From Beverwykella pulmonaria (taxonomy: Eukaryota; Ascomycota; Dothideomycetes; Pleosporales; Melanommataceae): 64,000 bases of DNA. The notes below the pieces were generated by a model. It ran no database searches. It was not told the origin of the DNA and was given only the letters and a program-made list of their open reading frames with translations. Shown piece by piece: positions 44,175 through 53,543 of this stretch. Location: positions 2,741,451 to 2,805,450 of the forward strand of contig BCHH01000002.1 in NCBI GenBank assembly GCA_001599595.1, read 5' to 3'. The translations under genes were made by a program, and so were the position numbers. Each line of letters opens with the position of its first letter. The stretch's first letter is position 1.

Positions 44175-44569
44175 TTAATTTAGCCAGTGGTGCAAACACT
44201 CAACTACTTCAATTATATCAGGATTTAATAAAGCCCGATCCCAGGAGATTGTACAACGTGCACCTAAGAAGATGCGTTCTAGTTCATCACTTATAGGTAG
44301 TATTAAGTAGATCTTAAGTGCAAGACAAGTAAGAAGAGGCCATTGCAATTGCCGTACGTCATCCTGCCACCATTTTAATATATCTTTAACTCCCTTTGTT
44401 GCTAGCTCTCCTGTATACTCTGCCCACTTATTAAGGTTCTCTGCTAAAGCCCAATCACCAAGGATTCTCTTAGTTATAGCTTTAATTAAACAGTCTTGTA
44501 TTTTAAGAACAATCTGTGTTGTTGTACAACAAGTAGCCTGTTGTCTTCTTCCTTGCTCTTGCGCTTTAG
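44175..44569 (-). pseudogene. hAT transposase, C-terminal dimerisation-domain fragment
   Basis: This minus-strand frame reads into the hAT C-terminal dimerisation domain: KWWQDDVRQLQWPLLTCLAL, then IYLILPISDELERIFLGA and CTISWDRALLNPD, and ends in LHHWLN. It matches the family pattern of Trp-rich start, Pro-Ser-x-x-x-E-R core and final Trp. The fragment is cut upstream at the LTR boundary (44570), and the apparent start codon lies inside the LTR. A separate piece at 45342-45459 (LLALQPVLGYSGEEQFS) matches the region just before the catalytic Asp. About 200 residues between the two pieces, including the expected DNASND block, are missing at the LTR site. Another relic (QAKRLKMRAAALVALYD) lies near 46620-46680. 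Confidence 0.75.
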
Positions 44570-45341
44570 TGTTATACGAGGTGAACACTTACTGGGTCCG
44601 GTCCGTACTAAGGCGGTGCGTAAGCGTAGGTGTCGTAGGATTATTCTGTGAGGTTCGAAGACGATGATATAAGACAGAGGGGTGGTAAATCCAATCAATA
44701 AATTGACTAACTAACTTGCTGTATCAATCTGGGTAAGAGACGAGTGAAGTTATTTGAGTTGACTACAAAGAGCAAACATAACATAGGAAACTGTCCTCCT
44801 TATATATTTCCTCTTTTGAACATAGAATCCCGAGTCTCCCATCTTGGCGGGAGACCTGGGAGATTCCCATTCTCCCTATTCTCCCATCTTGGCGGGATCT
44901 CTGGGATCCTTTGATTCTCCCGAGTTTCCCCTTCCTTGGCGGGATCTCTAGGATCCTTCGATTCTCCCGAGTTTCCTCTTCCTTGGCGGGATCTCTAGGA
45001 TCCTTTGATTCTCCCGAGTTTCCTCTTCCTTGGCGGGATCTCTAGGATCCTTCGATTCTCCCGAGTTTCCTCTTCCTTGGCGGGATCTCTAGGATCCTTT
45101 GATTCTCCCGAGTTTCCTCTTCCTTGGCGGGATCTCTAGGATCCTTCGATTCTCCCGAGTTTCCTCTTCCTTGGCGGGATATCTTCTGTCACGTGCCTCG
45201 CTTACCTGCGCGAATCCTCGCTGTTCTTTTGCGCCCGCCTGCGCGCCGTACTGCGCCCGTTGACAGGGTTTTGGTTGTTCGTTGGCGGGGTTGGTTCCTC
45301 ATCTGCAGCCCGCATCTGTGCAACTTCTTCGAACCGTAACA
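44570..45341 (-). mobile_element. LTR copy A (772 bp), no target duplication
   Basis: On the minus strand it begins TGTTACGGTTCGAAGAAG and ends CCTCGTATAACA, the same termini as the copies at 45980 and 56091. It contains the TATA-like GGAAATATATAAGGAGG and the leader common to the family. Flanks are TTTAG and GGTTT, so there is no 5-bp duplication, and hAT sequence is missing across it. A rearrangement or ectopic LTR recombination is a likely reason. It holds the longest 47-bp repeat array of the three copies. Confidence 0.85.
44905..45175. repeat. 47-bp tandem repeat inside LTR A (about six units)
   Basis: About six units of 47 bp, each with CTTGGCGGGATCTCTAGGAT and CTCCCGAGTTTCC. A diagnostic base alternates strictly: units read TTT, TTC, TTT, TTC, TTT, TTC before GATTCTCCC (near 44910, 44957, 45004, 45051, 45098 and 45145). 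The real unit of amplification is thus a 94-bp dimer repeated three times. LTR B carries about two units and LTR C about four. Confidence 0.9.
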
Positions 45342-45974
45342 GGTTTCTAGTAATATTGTATTCCTTAAGTACTGTACAAAGCATAGAGAACTGTTCTTCG
45401 CCAGAGTAGCCTAAGACTGGTTGCAAAGCAAGAAGGTGTTTTGTAATAGTAACATTCAAGCGTTGTACAAAGTGTCTAGTAACAGCAATAAATAAGATTT
45501 AGTTTAGAGAGGTCCAGAGGTCAAGCGCGACGTTAATCTTTAATACAGCTGTCTAAATCTTGCGCTAGAGAATAAGCTTCTCTTTATACTAATGGCTTTA
45601 GATTGCTATACAAATAGTAGAGTGTAAAACTAGAATAGCTTCTCTAGCAACAGGATTCAAAGCTTGTACAAACGCCTAAAAGGATAGTAATTCAACAATT
45701 AAGAAGGCAAGGCGCTGTTGAATAATTAGTTGTACAAGAGCCTTTTAAATAATGTCTTTGTCAAGATAAGCTTTAAATGCCGCGTTCTAGATATCTCCCC
45801 TTGTACAAGGTTCTGCACTATCCCACAGCTCTTGTAGCTTAATAGCCCCTGCTTGTTATACAAGAGAAAGAATACCCTTTATTAAAACCTAGTAGTTGGA
45901 TTTCAAGTGCCTTTAAAAGTTCGTGACAACCTCTAAAGCATAGTTGCAATTAGGGAAGTTGCAGTATTAGAGAG
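45342..45974. other. hAT internal remnant between the two nested LTRs
   Basis: AT-rich DNA with a short minus-strand hAT-like piece at its left end (LLALQPVLGYSGEEQFS, TVLKEYNITRN). The remainder reads as decayed sequence with many stops in all frames. It is interpreted as the body of the hAT element left between LTR A and LTR B. Confidence 0.55.
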
Positions 45975-45979
45975 GACAG

Positions 45980-46562
45980 TGTTACGGTTCGAAGAAGTTG
46001 CACAGATGCGGGCTGCAGATGAGGAACCAACCCCGCCAACGAACAACCAAAACCCTGTCAACGGGCGCAGTACGGCGCGCAGGCGGGCGCAAAGGAACAG
46101 CGAGGATTCGCGCAGGTAAGCGAGGCACGTGACAGAAGATATCCCGCCAAGGAAGAGGAAACTCGGGAGAATCGAAGGATCCTAGAGATCCCGCCAAGGA
46201 AGGGGAAACTTGGGAGAATCGAAGGATCCCAGAGATCCCGCCAAGATGGGAGAATAGGGAGAATGGGAATCTCCCAGGTCTCCCGCCAAGATGGGAGACT
46301 CGGGATTCTATGTTCAAAGAGGAAATATATAAGGAGGACAGTTTCCTATGTTATGTTTGCTCTTTGTAGTCAACTCAAATAACTTCACTCGTCTCTTACC
46401 CAGACTGATACAGCAAGTTAGTTAGTCAATTTATTGATTGGATTTACCACCCCTTTGTCTTATATCATCGTCTTCGAACCTCACAGAATAATCCTACGAC
46501 ACCTACGCTTACGCACCGCCTTAGTACGGACCGGACTCAGTAAGTGTTCACCTCGTATAACA
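45980..46562 (+). mobile_element. Solo LTR copy B (583 bp) with 5-bp TSD
   Basis: It runs from TGTTACGGTTCGAAG to CCTCGTATAACA with identical flanks GACAG at 45975-45979 and 46563-46567. A 5-bp duplication with TG..CA ends marks an LTR retrotransposon; with no internal coding region next to it, this is a solo LTR left by LTR-LTR recombination. It sits inside the hAT element, so it is younger. It contains about two 47-bp units. Confidence 0.9.
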
Positions 46563-46826
46563 GACAGCTGTTTTATTTTGTAGGTTCATTAGGCATTGGC
46601 TGTCGTACAAAGCTACTAATGCCGCTGCTCTCATTTTCAGTCGCTTAGCTTGAGGCTGTTTTATAGGATTCTATTGTAAAAGACTTTCAAGTTGTTCAAT
46701 TGATGGCAAAGCAAAATTTTCAGCCAAGGCTATGGATCGATTCAGGGATCTAATCCAGATCCGGGATAGCGTGGATTCGGATTGATCCACGAATCGGATC
46801 GATCTATCGCCAGCACTGCACGTGAC

Positions 46827-47099
46827 ATCTACGTGACAGGCACATGATAGGCACGTGACTAAGATGGCTGGGCAGATGTCCGAGTATATAGCACCAGCCT
46901 GGCTCTACGTTGGCACCTCAAGCAATATTACTACGTCTTCTCCCACTCAGAGCTCTCACATTTTAACACTTTCATCATACTTACGCCTCGGATGCATACA
47001 TCGCTCTCTTCTCCATGCTTTGTACACACTCGGGGTCATTTTCTTTCACCCTCCGTCATCATCCGGTTCATATTCACTAAATAGACTTCAATTGTTCAC
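46827..47099. other. Flank of hAT insertion, CACGTGAC-rich
   Basis: Short region between the hAT element and the RTA1-like remnant. Right after the target duplication come further CACGTGAC-like words (ACGTGACAGG, GCACGTGACT). It may hold the decayed 5' part of the RTA1-like gene (SEYIAPAWLYV). Confidence 0.35.
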
Positions 47100-47600
47100 A
47101 TCATCATGCCGACCGAACGGGAAAGAGGAATGGTACTCGTATAACTACATCCCCTTCCTCACTCTTACCTATAGTCTTTCTCGCCCTTTTGGGATGTAGG
47201 TCACTGTGTCACGTCTTCCAAATGCCCAGAACGTCGACCTGGTACCTCGTACCGCTCGTTGTCAGCGCTTTCTGTGAAGTTCCAAATTTTTTTATTATTA
47301 CTCCTAGACAGTAATTCTAATGCGGCGCAGTCGAAACCATGGGCTTCATCAGACGCTTCTTGAGTCACAACAATGATGTCATGATCCCAGAACCCTTCAT
47401 CATTCAAGCAATCTTCATTCTCATCGCGCCTGCCCTCTTCGCTTCCTCCATCTACATCATACCCGGGCTCATCATACTGATAGTGCAACGCGAGCGCTGC
47501 TTTTCATTCGTCAAAAGCACCTGATTACTGCGTTTGTCGCCGGTGACTTGATTAATTTCAATTTTTGCTTCCCCTGTTGGTGCTACCCCTCCGCTGACAG
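47100..47600 (+). pseudogene. RTA1-like membrane protein, degraded remnant
   Basis: Pieces typical of RTA1-like lipid-translocating exporters occur in order on the plus strand but in different frames. They are EEWYSYNYIPFL (near 47130), then IRRFLSHN and EPFIIQAIFILIAPALFASS (47350-47450) with IYIIPGLIILIVQ, and ITAFVAGDLINF near 47525-47560. Stops and frame changes lie between them, and the spacing between the first two is much shorter than in a complete seven-helix protein, so sequence was lost. In yeast and other fungi the family is linked to lipid asymmetry and resistance to 7-aminocholesterol. The minus-strand 95-codon frame at 47201-47488 is its antisense shadow. Confidence 0.55.
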
Positions 47601-48176
47601 TCATCCAAGGTGGAGGTCTCACTGCTGGAAGCACTAAAGCAATAGGACTAAATAGATAGCTAACTACCAACACGTCCCTAACGTTATAAAGCAATGCACA
47701 TGTAGGTGTCGCGAACAGACAGTACAAAATCTAGTCTTCCACTACCCAAGATACAACTGCGAAGCACTACTGCGCCGCTTGTGTAGCGAACGTCTACACA
47801 AAGTGCTAGGAGAACCCCCACAGGCAGGTGCGGTTTATATAACAGAACGTTTTGCGGCAGTTCACAGTAGCAAAAGAACTAGAAAATAAGACAGTCAACA
47901 AATACTGGCAAGTAGACGGATTATCGACGTGAGAGCGAAGGAACGACGCCGACTAAGCGACTACCTGAATCCTATCCTGGTCCCTAGACTCTCCTCTTCC
48001 TCCTCCACCTCCCCTCTCTCTCTTAAATTACCCTTCTTTATCCTTAATTAGTCTTTCTCCTTCTTCTTCTTCTTCTTCTTCTTCTTCTTCTTGATTTCCC
48101 CTATATACAGGGGCAAGTGTGACAGAACGGGCGGTCTATTAGCAAGGAAAATAGCTATATATGCTCAAGAGCGTAC
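47601..48176. other. Repeat-rich intergenic stretch with (CTT)n microsatellite
   Basis: A CTT microsatellite of about eleven units lies near 48060-48092. It is followed by CTATATACAGGGGCAAGTGTGACA, whose reverse strand starts TGTCACACTTGCCCCTG and looks like an LTR terminus. No matching partner or target duplication was found, so an element is only suspected. Confidence 0.35.
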
Positions 48177-48633
48177 CATGTATTGTTCTATTTACAGTTA
48201 GGCTGCCAAGCACCTCATCTACAAGAATTCTCGCGACGAGATATCTCAGCCTCATCACATCCACCTCATGTGAGCTCATCTCATCAAGCCTCTCACGCGA
48301 CGCTTGATCGACGATTTGAATCACCCACCCGCCGTCCCTTTTAGTATTGTTTTTTTTTTGTTTTGTTTTTTTAGATAGCATCTCCCAGCTTCGTCTCGGT
48401 CTCCGTTCAGGGGGATCAACACCTCACTGATCAATAGAGAAGCTCTACTATCTCTACTCTGATAGGCCTGTCTTGCTAAGCTCACGGCAAGCTTCAAGGC
48501 AAGCACAACGCTCACGGGGCCTATCACGAGCCTGAGTACGAACCTGAGCCTATCGGTCAATTACGTGAGGCGAGACGAGCTCTGGCCCCCAATACAAGCG
48601 TTCCACAACCAAACTACCTACTTCCTGCAGGCC
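48177..48633 (+). repeat. Long inverted repeat, left copy
   Basis: This segment recurs, reverse-complemented, at 54126-54910. Shared blocks include GTTAGGCTGCCAAGCACCTC, the ATATCTCAGCCTCATCACATC block, a ~150-bp block around CTCTACT and AGGCCTATC, and CTGCAGGCCGGAGTGAT at its right end. It holds an A/T-rich insertion (TTGTTTTTTTTTTGTTTTG) that the other copy lacks. It is probably a transposon or LTR fragment, class unknown. Confidence 0.75.
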
Positions 48634-49640
48634 GGAGTGATAAATAGAACAGCATATAAGACATACGAAAAGTTTTACTCGTAGATAGGTTTCTCCTTAG
48701 GCAATTTTCTGCATGGCTCTAGCTAGGGCTAAGGCCAGTACCAGACGGTAAATAAATTAAATAATAATAATAATTCATTCTTGTTTACCGTCTGATGCCA
48801 GCCCTCTGTTAGAACTATCCAGGCTGTTGCTATTTATTACACCAGATGAACCAAAAAAAACCCTGTTGGCAATTTGTAGTAGCAGCTCCCAAAGACTTGC
48901 TTGTACAAATAGATTAAATAACAATTATTGTACAGCGTAATATTATTGTTGGTATTACAGTGGATTAAGCGAGCGATCCGCACAGGCATAAATATACGGC
49001 CCCGGCAATTTAGAAGGAGGACACACCCGAGAATCAAAACCTACAATTGGCAAGCTAGCAGAGGACTTCGACGTCGCTGCTAGCCCTTGCTACGTAGAAG
49101 ATTCGTGGTCACAAGCAATACATACTCTTTCTACCGTACCCTTCCAACCGTACCCTGCGCTCTTGCACCGCCGTGGATTAGCGTTCTGCGAAACCCACGG
49201 GCAGTCGATTAACAGCGTCTATAGGACCTTCCCATTTCACGGGCGGGTATACCGACAATTATTTTGATAATGCAAATTTTGATTTCCAAAGTAAGATTTT
49301 TTTTTGGTCCCTTTACCCATTAACCATCCGCAGTAACCAGCGGGCTCAGCGACGGGTCAGCACCATTTCGGACACCACTAATTAATTATGTCCATCACAT
49401 GCATATATCAGCTGTACATGCATTATACACACAGACACAATACATAACTTTCTACCCACACCTGCATACATTACTCAAGCAAAGACCCTGCAAGAGCTAC
49501 TGGCCCCGAGTTACATCAAACTTCCTCAACCGTGCATGGGATTCTTCTTCATGAATTGGCATAGTTTGGGCACCAGATAAGGCCTTTAGTACAAGATCTC
49601 AGCCGCGACTGGTATCACAGAAGCCTTCTTAACGGGAAAG
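48634..49640. other. Non-coding stretch with a hairpin
   Basis: A perfect 11-bp inverted repeat (CAGACGGTAAA at 48742-48752, TTTACCGTCTG at 48784-48794) surrounds a 31-nt AT-rich loop. The rest is AT-rich decayed DNA. Near 49400 it contains CATATATCAGCTGTACATGCA, similar to DNA near 58160 next to the second HET remnant. Confidence 0.4.
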
Positions 49641-50300
49641 AGGTTGAATATGGCAAGTAACAGCATGCGAATGTGCTGGGCTTCAGAACGCTGAGCAATG
49701 AGAGCCGAAGACAACGCCTACGGCCTGCTCAGCATCTTCGACGTCAACATGCGGTTAATTCACGGTGAAGGCAAAGTCAAGGCTTTCAGAAGAGTACAAG
49801 AAGAAATTATGAAGATTTCAGAAGACGAAACGCTTTTGGCTTAGGAATGCATAGAGCTGACAGTTAACACGGGTTCCAGAGACGCCTTAGCCGGCGATTC
49901 CTAGGACTTTAGCGAGGCCAGAAGCTTAGTTCCATTTGCTTCCAATGATCCTGTGGTCCCATACACATGGACCCATCCCGGGATAAGGATTTGGCTCCAG
50001 ATCATCTCTTCGGCGACGAGATACGGCCCCTGCGCTCACCAGTTATCATCAGATCTCTATTCAACCTCCACGCATCGGTGCTGAGATGCGACGTGGTGCA
50101 CGACTTCAATCATGCAGTCGTGATCTTTCTCTATCATTTGACCGCGAATTTATACATACGGGATAGCACAACCAATGTAGGGCTCCTGCCCACGAAATGT
50201 CTATCACAGTTCAATCCCATCGACGAAGTCTAAATCCGAAACAACAGGATCCCTTCCATCTCAAACATCGTACGGCGTCAGTATAGCTTCCTCATTCGGC
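49641..50300 (+). pseudogene. HET (heterokaryon incompatibility)-type gene remnant
   Basis: The plus strand reads RMCWASER, a TGA stop (49692-49694), then AMRAEDNAYGLLSIFDVNM followed by RLIHGEGKVKAFRRVQEEI, then TLLA and a TAG stop (49842-49844). This matches the conserved block after the HET domain in fungal incompatibility proteins (CWAS, RxEDxAYxLxGIF, YGEGxKAFxRLQEEI). The position of the TAG is normally a Trp or next to one, and both stops can arise by single transition changes. Beyond ~50200 the similarity fades. No HET domain start is found upstream. In the living family these proteins trigger cell death on fusion of unlike strains. Confidence 0.7.
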
Positions 50301-50760
50301 GACGCTGGTTATACTGTAAGGAGCGTGTCACCTAGATAAGGATTGGTACAATGGGGCGTTACATGAGCGGACTCATTGGGATTGGATCTATGGATCTACG
50401 CAGCTTTGGATTCGCTAGATACAACGTTTAATTCGCTCGGATTTGGGGCCGTCGAAGATATCCTTATAGATTCAAGTTCGAGGTCTATCTGGAGTATGCG
50501 AAGGCTTGCATTTCCACATTGCATTGTACGCAAAGCCCTATATTGTAGTGTTGGGGGTTTCTGGTAAAAAGCCCGAAGAGAGTTTCATTCGGACAAAAAC
50601 ATTAATTCGTTCACCCCAAATGTACGGCTGTCATCGGGATGGATCATGCGCCCGACTGGCCTATTTTCTGGTGTGGCAATTTTCATAAACACTTCTCCGC
50701 CTACTGTACCGCTAACGGGCCTAGCATTGTTACAACCACAGTCTTCAGTAATTGTTGTCC
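50301..50760. other. Intergenic, no gene supported
   Basis: Contains a 63-codon frame (50376-50567) without motifs, and the 3' flank of the minus-strand secreted-protein gene. Confidence 0.35.
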
Positions 50761-51473
50761 TTACATGAAGCCCAATGCTCCCACCATTCCAGCCATTATA
50801 GCCCCTCCGACACGATTAGCACACGCTCTACCAGTGAATATGGCGGGCCCACTCGTTCCATTGTACACGGCCGTCGAATTCACGATCGTCGTTGCGCTAG
50901 CAATTACGGTTCGAGTCTGAATCTGCGTCACGACCGATGTCTCCGTTATTGTTCGCGAAATTTGGTGTGAAGAGAGCGGAATGACAATCTCCCCATTTTT
51001 AGCGCCGCAATCGGACAAGGGTGTATCCTCTTTATAGTCAGTTTCAGAACCGATTTGATCTGGTTATTGGCTAGATACGTTTTGACAACATAGCGTCCCG
51101 CCGGAAGTATTACTCGCGCAGTAGTATCCTGCATCACAGGCTTCTATAGCAAGTAAGTCAGTAGCTTCGCCATCGTCCATATGGATAACTTACGTCCAGA
51201 GCCATCACTACAACACGTCTGCCCCTGAGCGGGGTTGAAACAGTGTAATGTGTACAATTCGATGGAAGGACAGATTTCATAGTTGGTTCCACAAGCTTGC
51301 GAGCAGGACGATCCTAGTTCACAAAGATCGGGCTCGGGATGGTAACTAGGCTGGCGTGGGGATATGCGGCTTTGGTGGGCGTGTGTGCGATAGTGTGTGG
51401 GGGGGTACCCAGCTGAGCAAAGTCGAGTAAGAGGAGAAACAAACACAGAAAGAATTATGATAGTCCAATTCAT
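50761..51473 (-). CDS. Cys-rich secreted, probably GPI-anchored protein
   Basis: Exons are 51473-51194, 51143-51079 and 51027-50761, giving 203 aa. Introns (51144-51193, GTAAGT to CTATAG; 51028-51078, GTATCT to AAGAG) restore one frame and join SDGSG to QACDAGYYC, and LCCQN to DTPLSDCG. The signal peptide is MNWTIIILSVFVSPLTRLCS. The mature N-terminal half has many Cys (LCELGSSCSQACGTNYEIC, HCFNPAQGQTCC, YYCASNTSGGTLCCQ). A Ser/Thr-rich stalk follows, then a hydrophobic C-terminus (GGAIMAGMVGALGFM), together suggesting a GPI-anchored wall or plasma-membrane protein. Function unknown. It is intact although surrounded by transposon debris and a dead HET gene. The weakest point is the second intron acceptor. 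Confidence 0.75.
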
Positions 51474-52091
51474 ATCTGTGACGCGAATCGAATTAGCTGA
51501 TCTCTGGAGCTTTGGAAAATAGTGTGTTAACGTCGCTGTGCATGCCTTATAATGCCAAATGCAACTCAAATTCTTTCTATTATTAGCTCACTCAAAATGA
51601 GAGCAATCATGAGATCAACTGATTCGGGACTCACACAAGGTTGGCATCATGTGATGTGTAATGGTGTGGTAAAGCTTCCAGCCAGCCTTCTCGCGTAGAC
51701 CCTGGTAATGTGAAGCGAGTGTGCACATTACATATGACGTGCCCAACCAGCCTTATTGACACCATTATTGCTTTTAAAACGCCTAGCGACTTGGTCCAGC
51801 TCATTCTATTCAGATGTCATGAGATTCCAATGTTGTGTGTTTGGACATACCTTGCCTAGAGTGGTTCGATGCGCCAGGTGTATGCGATGAAAGATATATG
51901 GATCCGGCCTACTCGCCTTGTGAAGCACGCATACGCAACGACTTCACTCTACCCCTGTTTTTTCAGAGCCTAGTATTAAAAATCATGCGTAAGATCCTTC
52001 ACTAAACCGAGAGAACTCAACCTGACAGAGCGTAGCACCCCATACCGTCTCACTCGTGGCGTTGCTCCTCGCCCTATACGCAAAGCCCTCA
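51474..52091. promoter_or_regulatory. Divergent upstream region
   Basis: This 618-bp gap lies between divergent secreted and membrane protein genes and should contain both promoters. A small ATGC|GTAAGA donor near 51984 could belong to a missed first exon of the membrane protein, but the phases do not match. No other feature is seen. Confidence 0.35.
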
Positions 52092-53543
52092 ATGCAAATG
52101 ACTCACTACGTGGGCCAAAACTCGACTATCATCGTTAATTCCGTCAATCCATGTCATCTATACGGAGATGGAGATGTTTACGGCGAGGGCATCCGATACG
52201 GCTTGTACATGCAGTTTTTTGCCGGCTTGCTTGCCCTGATCGCAGGCTGCCGGGAGGATCTAAACACCATTCGCCTGGGGTTTAATTCTATCGCCACTGC
52301 AGTCATGATCAACTCCTACAAGAACTTCTATCGTGGCTGCTTTGCATACCTTGAATGGTATCTTGTCACACTGATGTTTTTCTCTCTTTTCCTAATGCTG
52401 ATCTTGTGGAATCCACTAGGCGACTTTCTCGAAGAATGTCGCGCGCAGCTTTTGGCCCTAGCAATGGAATCGCTAAGGAAACCGATAGAGAGAGATGTGC
52501 GCCTTAACAAGAGACACTCATCCCCAGGAGCTGGAAGTGTTCACCCACGAACTTGGGCCTACAACTCACCACCAAAAACGCAATCTAAAGAAGAGAATGA
52601 GCAGAAGGAAGAAAAGAACGACGAAGACGAAGACGAAGACGAACTAGAAACATTCCGCAAACTGGGCGCATTCAGTATCGGTTGGTCTTGCCTGTTGTAC
52701 ACATTCTTTTTGGGAACCCAAATATGGTTGTATTTCCCTGGTTTACGTCGGGGGTACAGACCTGGATGCTCTGCGAGACTGTTCATTTTCGGCAAAATCG
52801 ACATGTACAACCACCACTGGATCACTTTCTTAAGATTCGCGGCCATTGCAAACGCACTATCCATATTCGTTGTTCTCCCCGCTGCTATTGTGTGTATGGC
52901 GATAGGACTCGGACTTGATATGTCTTTTGCGACTGCCAAAAGTACTTCGCCAATCAAGGATATTACCGTCAGTACCGAGCCCGCAGGCAGCTCCGAGAAG
53001 CAGCCCGCGAAGCCCATTGCCAACGATAGCACCGACGCTCAGCCTATTGAAGGACAGAAAAACTCCAAGCCCCGCGTAGATGACTTCCTTCGTGACTGGG
53101 ACGAAGTCCTCCAAAGCTCTAAAGAGGAGAAAATAAGGAATAGAGCGATGAAGGTTAATATTTTCATCGCGGGCGCAATCTCGAGTGCTTTGACGATATC
53201 ATGGATCGAAAGAACCATCGACATCAATAATATCGATCTGAGCAGCACGCCTCTCGACTCGTCAGGTCAACTGATTGCTCTCATGGTTGCAGTTTTTTCT
53301 TCAGTCCCCGTGGCTTGGAATGCTCTGCTGAAACTCAATCGGGACCATAATATTAGAAAAAATACAGACGAGACACTCCGATTTCTTTGGCAGAAGGCAA
53401 TGAAGAGCAGACGGGAAGCGCAACGGAAGAAACAGTCCGAAGAGCAACGGGCAGGAATGCTTGCAAGCACGGAGCGAAGCTGGATGCGCCGGAGAGGACC
53501 AAAAGTGACGGATCCTGAGAACATCGGGCAGGCACAAATGTGA
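52092..53543 (+). CDS. Multi-pass membrane protein, unknown fungal family
   Basis: From the first ATG (52092) the frame gives 483 aa; the open frame continues upstream to a GTG, so a 5' exon may be missing. Hydrophobic segments lie around residues 35-55 (YMQFFAGLLALIAG), 85-110 (WYLVTLMFFSLFLMLIL), 195-215 (LLYTFFLGTQIWLYFPG), 250-280, 355-375 and 395-415. An acidic run (KNDEDEDEDELE) and a long polar stretch (~290-345) lie in cytosolic-looking loops, and the C-terminus is Arg/Gln-rich. The pattern resembles uncharacterised fungal membrane proteins, some near HET or secondary-metabolite loci, but I cannot name a function. The frame is intact within the repeat-rich block. Confidence 0.72.
   Translation: MQMTHYVGQNSTIIVNSVNPCHLYGDGDVYGEGIRYGLYMQFFAGLLALIAGCREDLNTIRLGFNSIATAVMINSYKNFYRGCFAYLEWYLVTLMFFSLFLMLILWNPLGDFLEECRAQLLALAMESLRKPIERDVRLNKRHSSPGAGSVHPRTWAYNSPPKTQSKEENEQKEEKNDEDEDEDELETFRKLGAFSIGWSCLLYTFFLGTQIWLYFPGLRRGYRPGCSARLFIFGKIDMYNHHWITFLRFAAIANALSIFVVLPAAIVCMAIGLGLDMSFATAKSTSPIKDITVSTEPAGSSEKQPAKPIANDSTDAQPIEGQKNSKPRVDDFLRDWDEVLQSSKEEKIRNRAMKVNIFIAGAISSALTISWIERTIDINNIDLSSTPLDSSGQLIALMVAVFSSVPVAWNALLKLNRDHNIRKNTDETLRFLWQKAMKSRREAQRKKQSEEQRAGMLASTERSWMRRRGPKVTDPENIGQAQM

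Larger units (their letters stand above)
43964..46818 (-). mobile_element. hAT element with 8-bp TSD, degenerate, carrying nested LTRs
   Basis: The left end begins CAGTGCTGGCG at 43964 and the right end finishes CGCCAGCACTG at 46818. The inverted repeats continue imperfectly for ~90 bp, sharing CGCTATCC, GGATCTGGAT and TGAATCGAT. Both sides carry the same 8 bp, CACGTGAC (43956-43963 and 46819-46826), the hAT target-site duplication. Transposase pieces lie inside on the minus strand. Two LTRs (44570-45341 and 45980-46562) inserted later. Confidence 0.88.

Noticed and set aside
44905..45175. Regular direct repeats suggestive of a CRISPR array
   Set aside because: The units are contiguous without unique spacers, and the host is a fungus; this is a minisatellite.
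45982..46317. 111-codon minus-strand frame, and similar frames at 45124 and 56130
   Set aside because: They lie within LTR copies and arise from the 47-bp tandem repeat; they change length with repeat number.
44570..46562. LTR A and LTR B as the two arms of one fold-back transposon
   Set aside because: B has its own 5-bp duplication (GACAG) directly at its two ends, and the same unit occurs alone at 56091 with a different duplication, so each is an independent LTR.
47201..47488. 95-codon acidic minus-strand frame
   Set aside because: Its opposite strand encodes recognisable RTA1-like helices, so this is a shadow.
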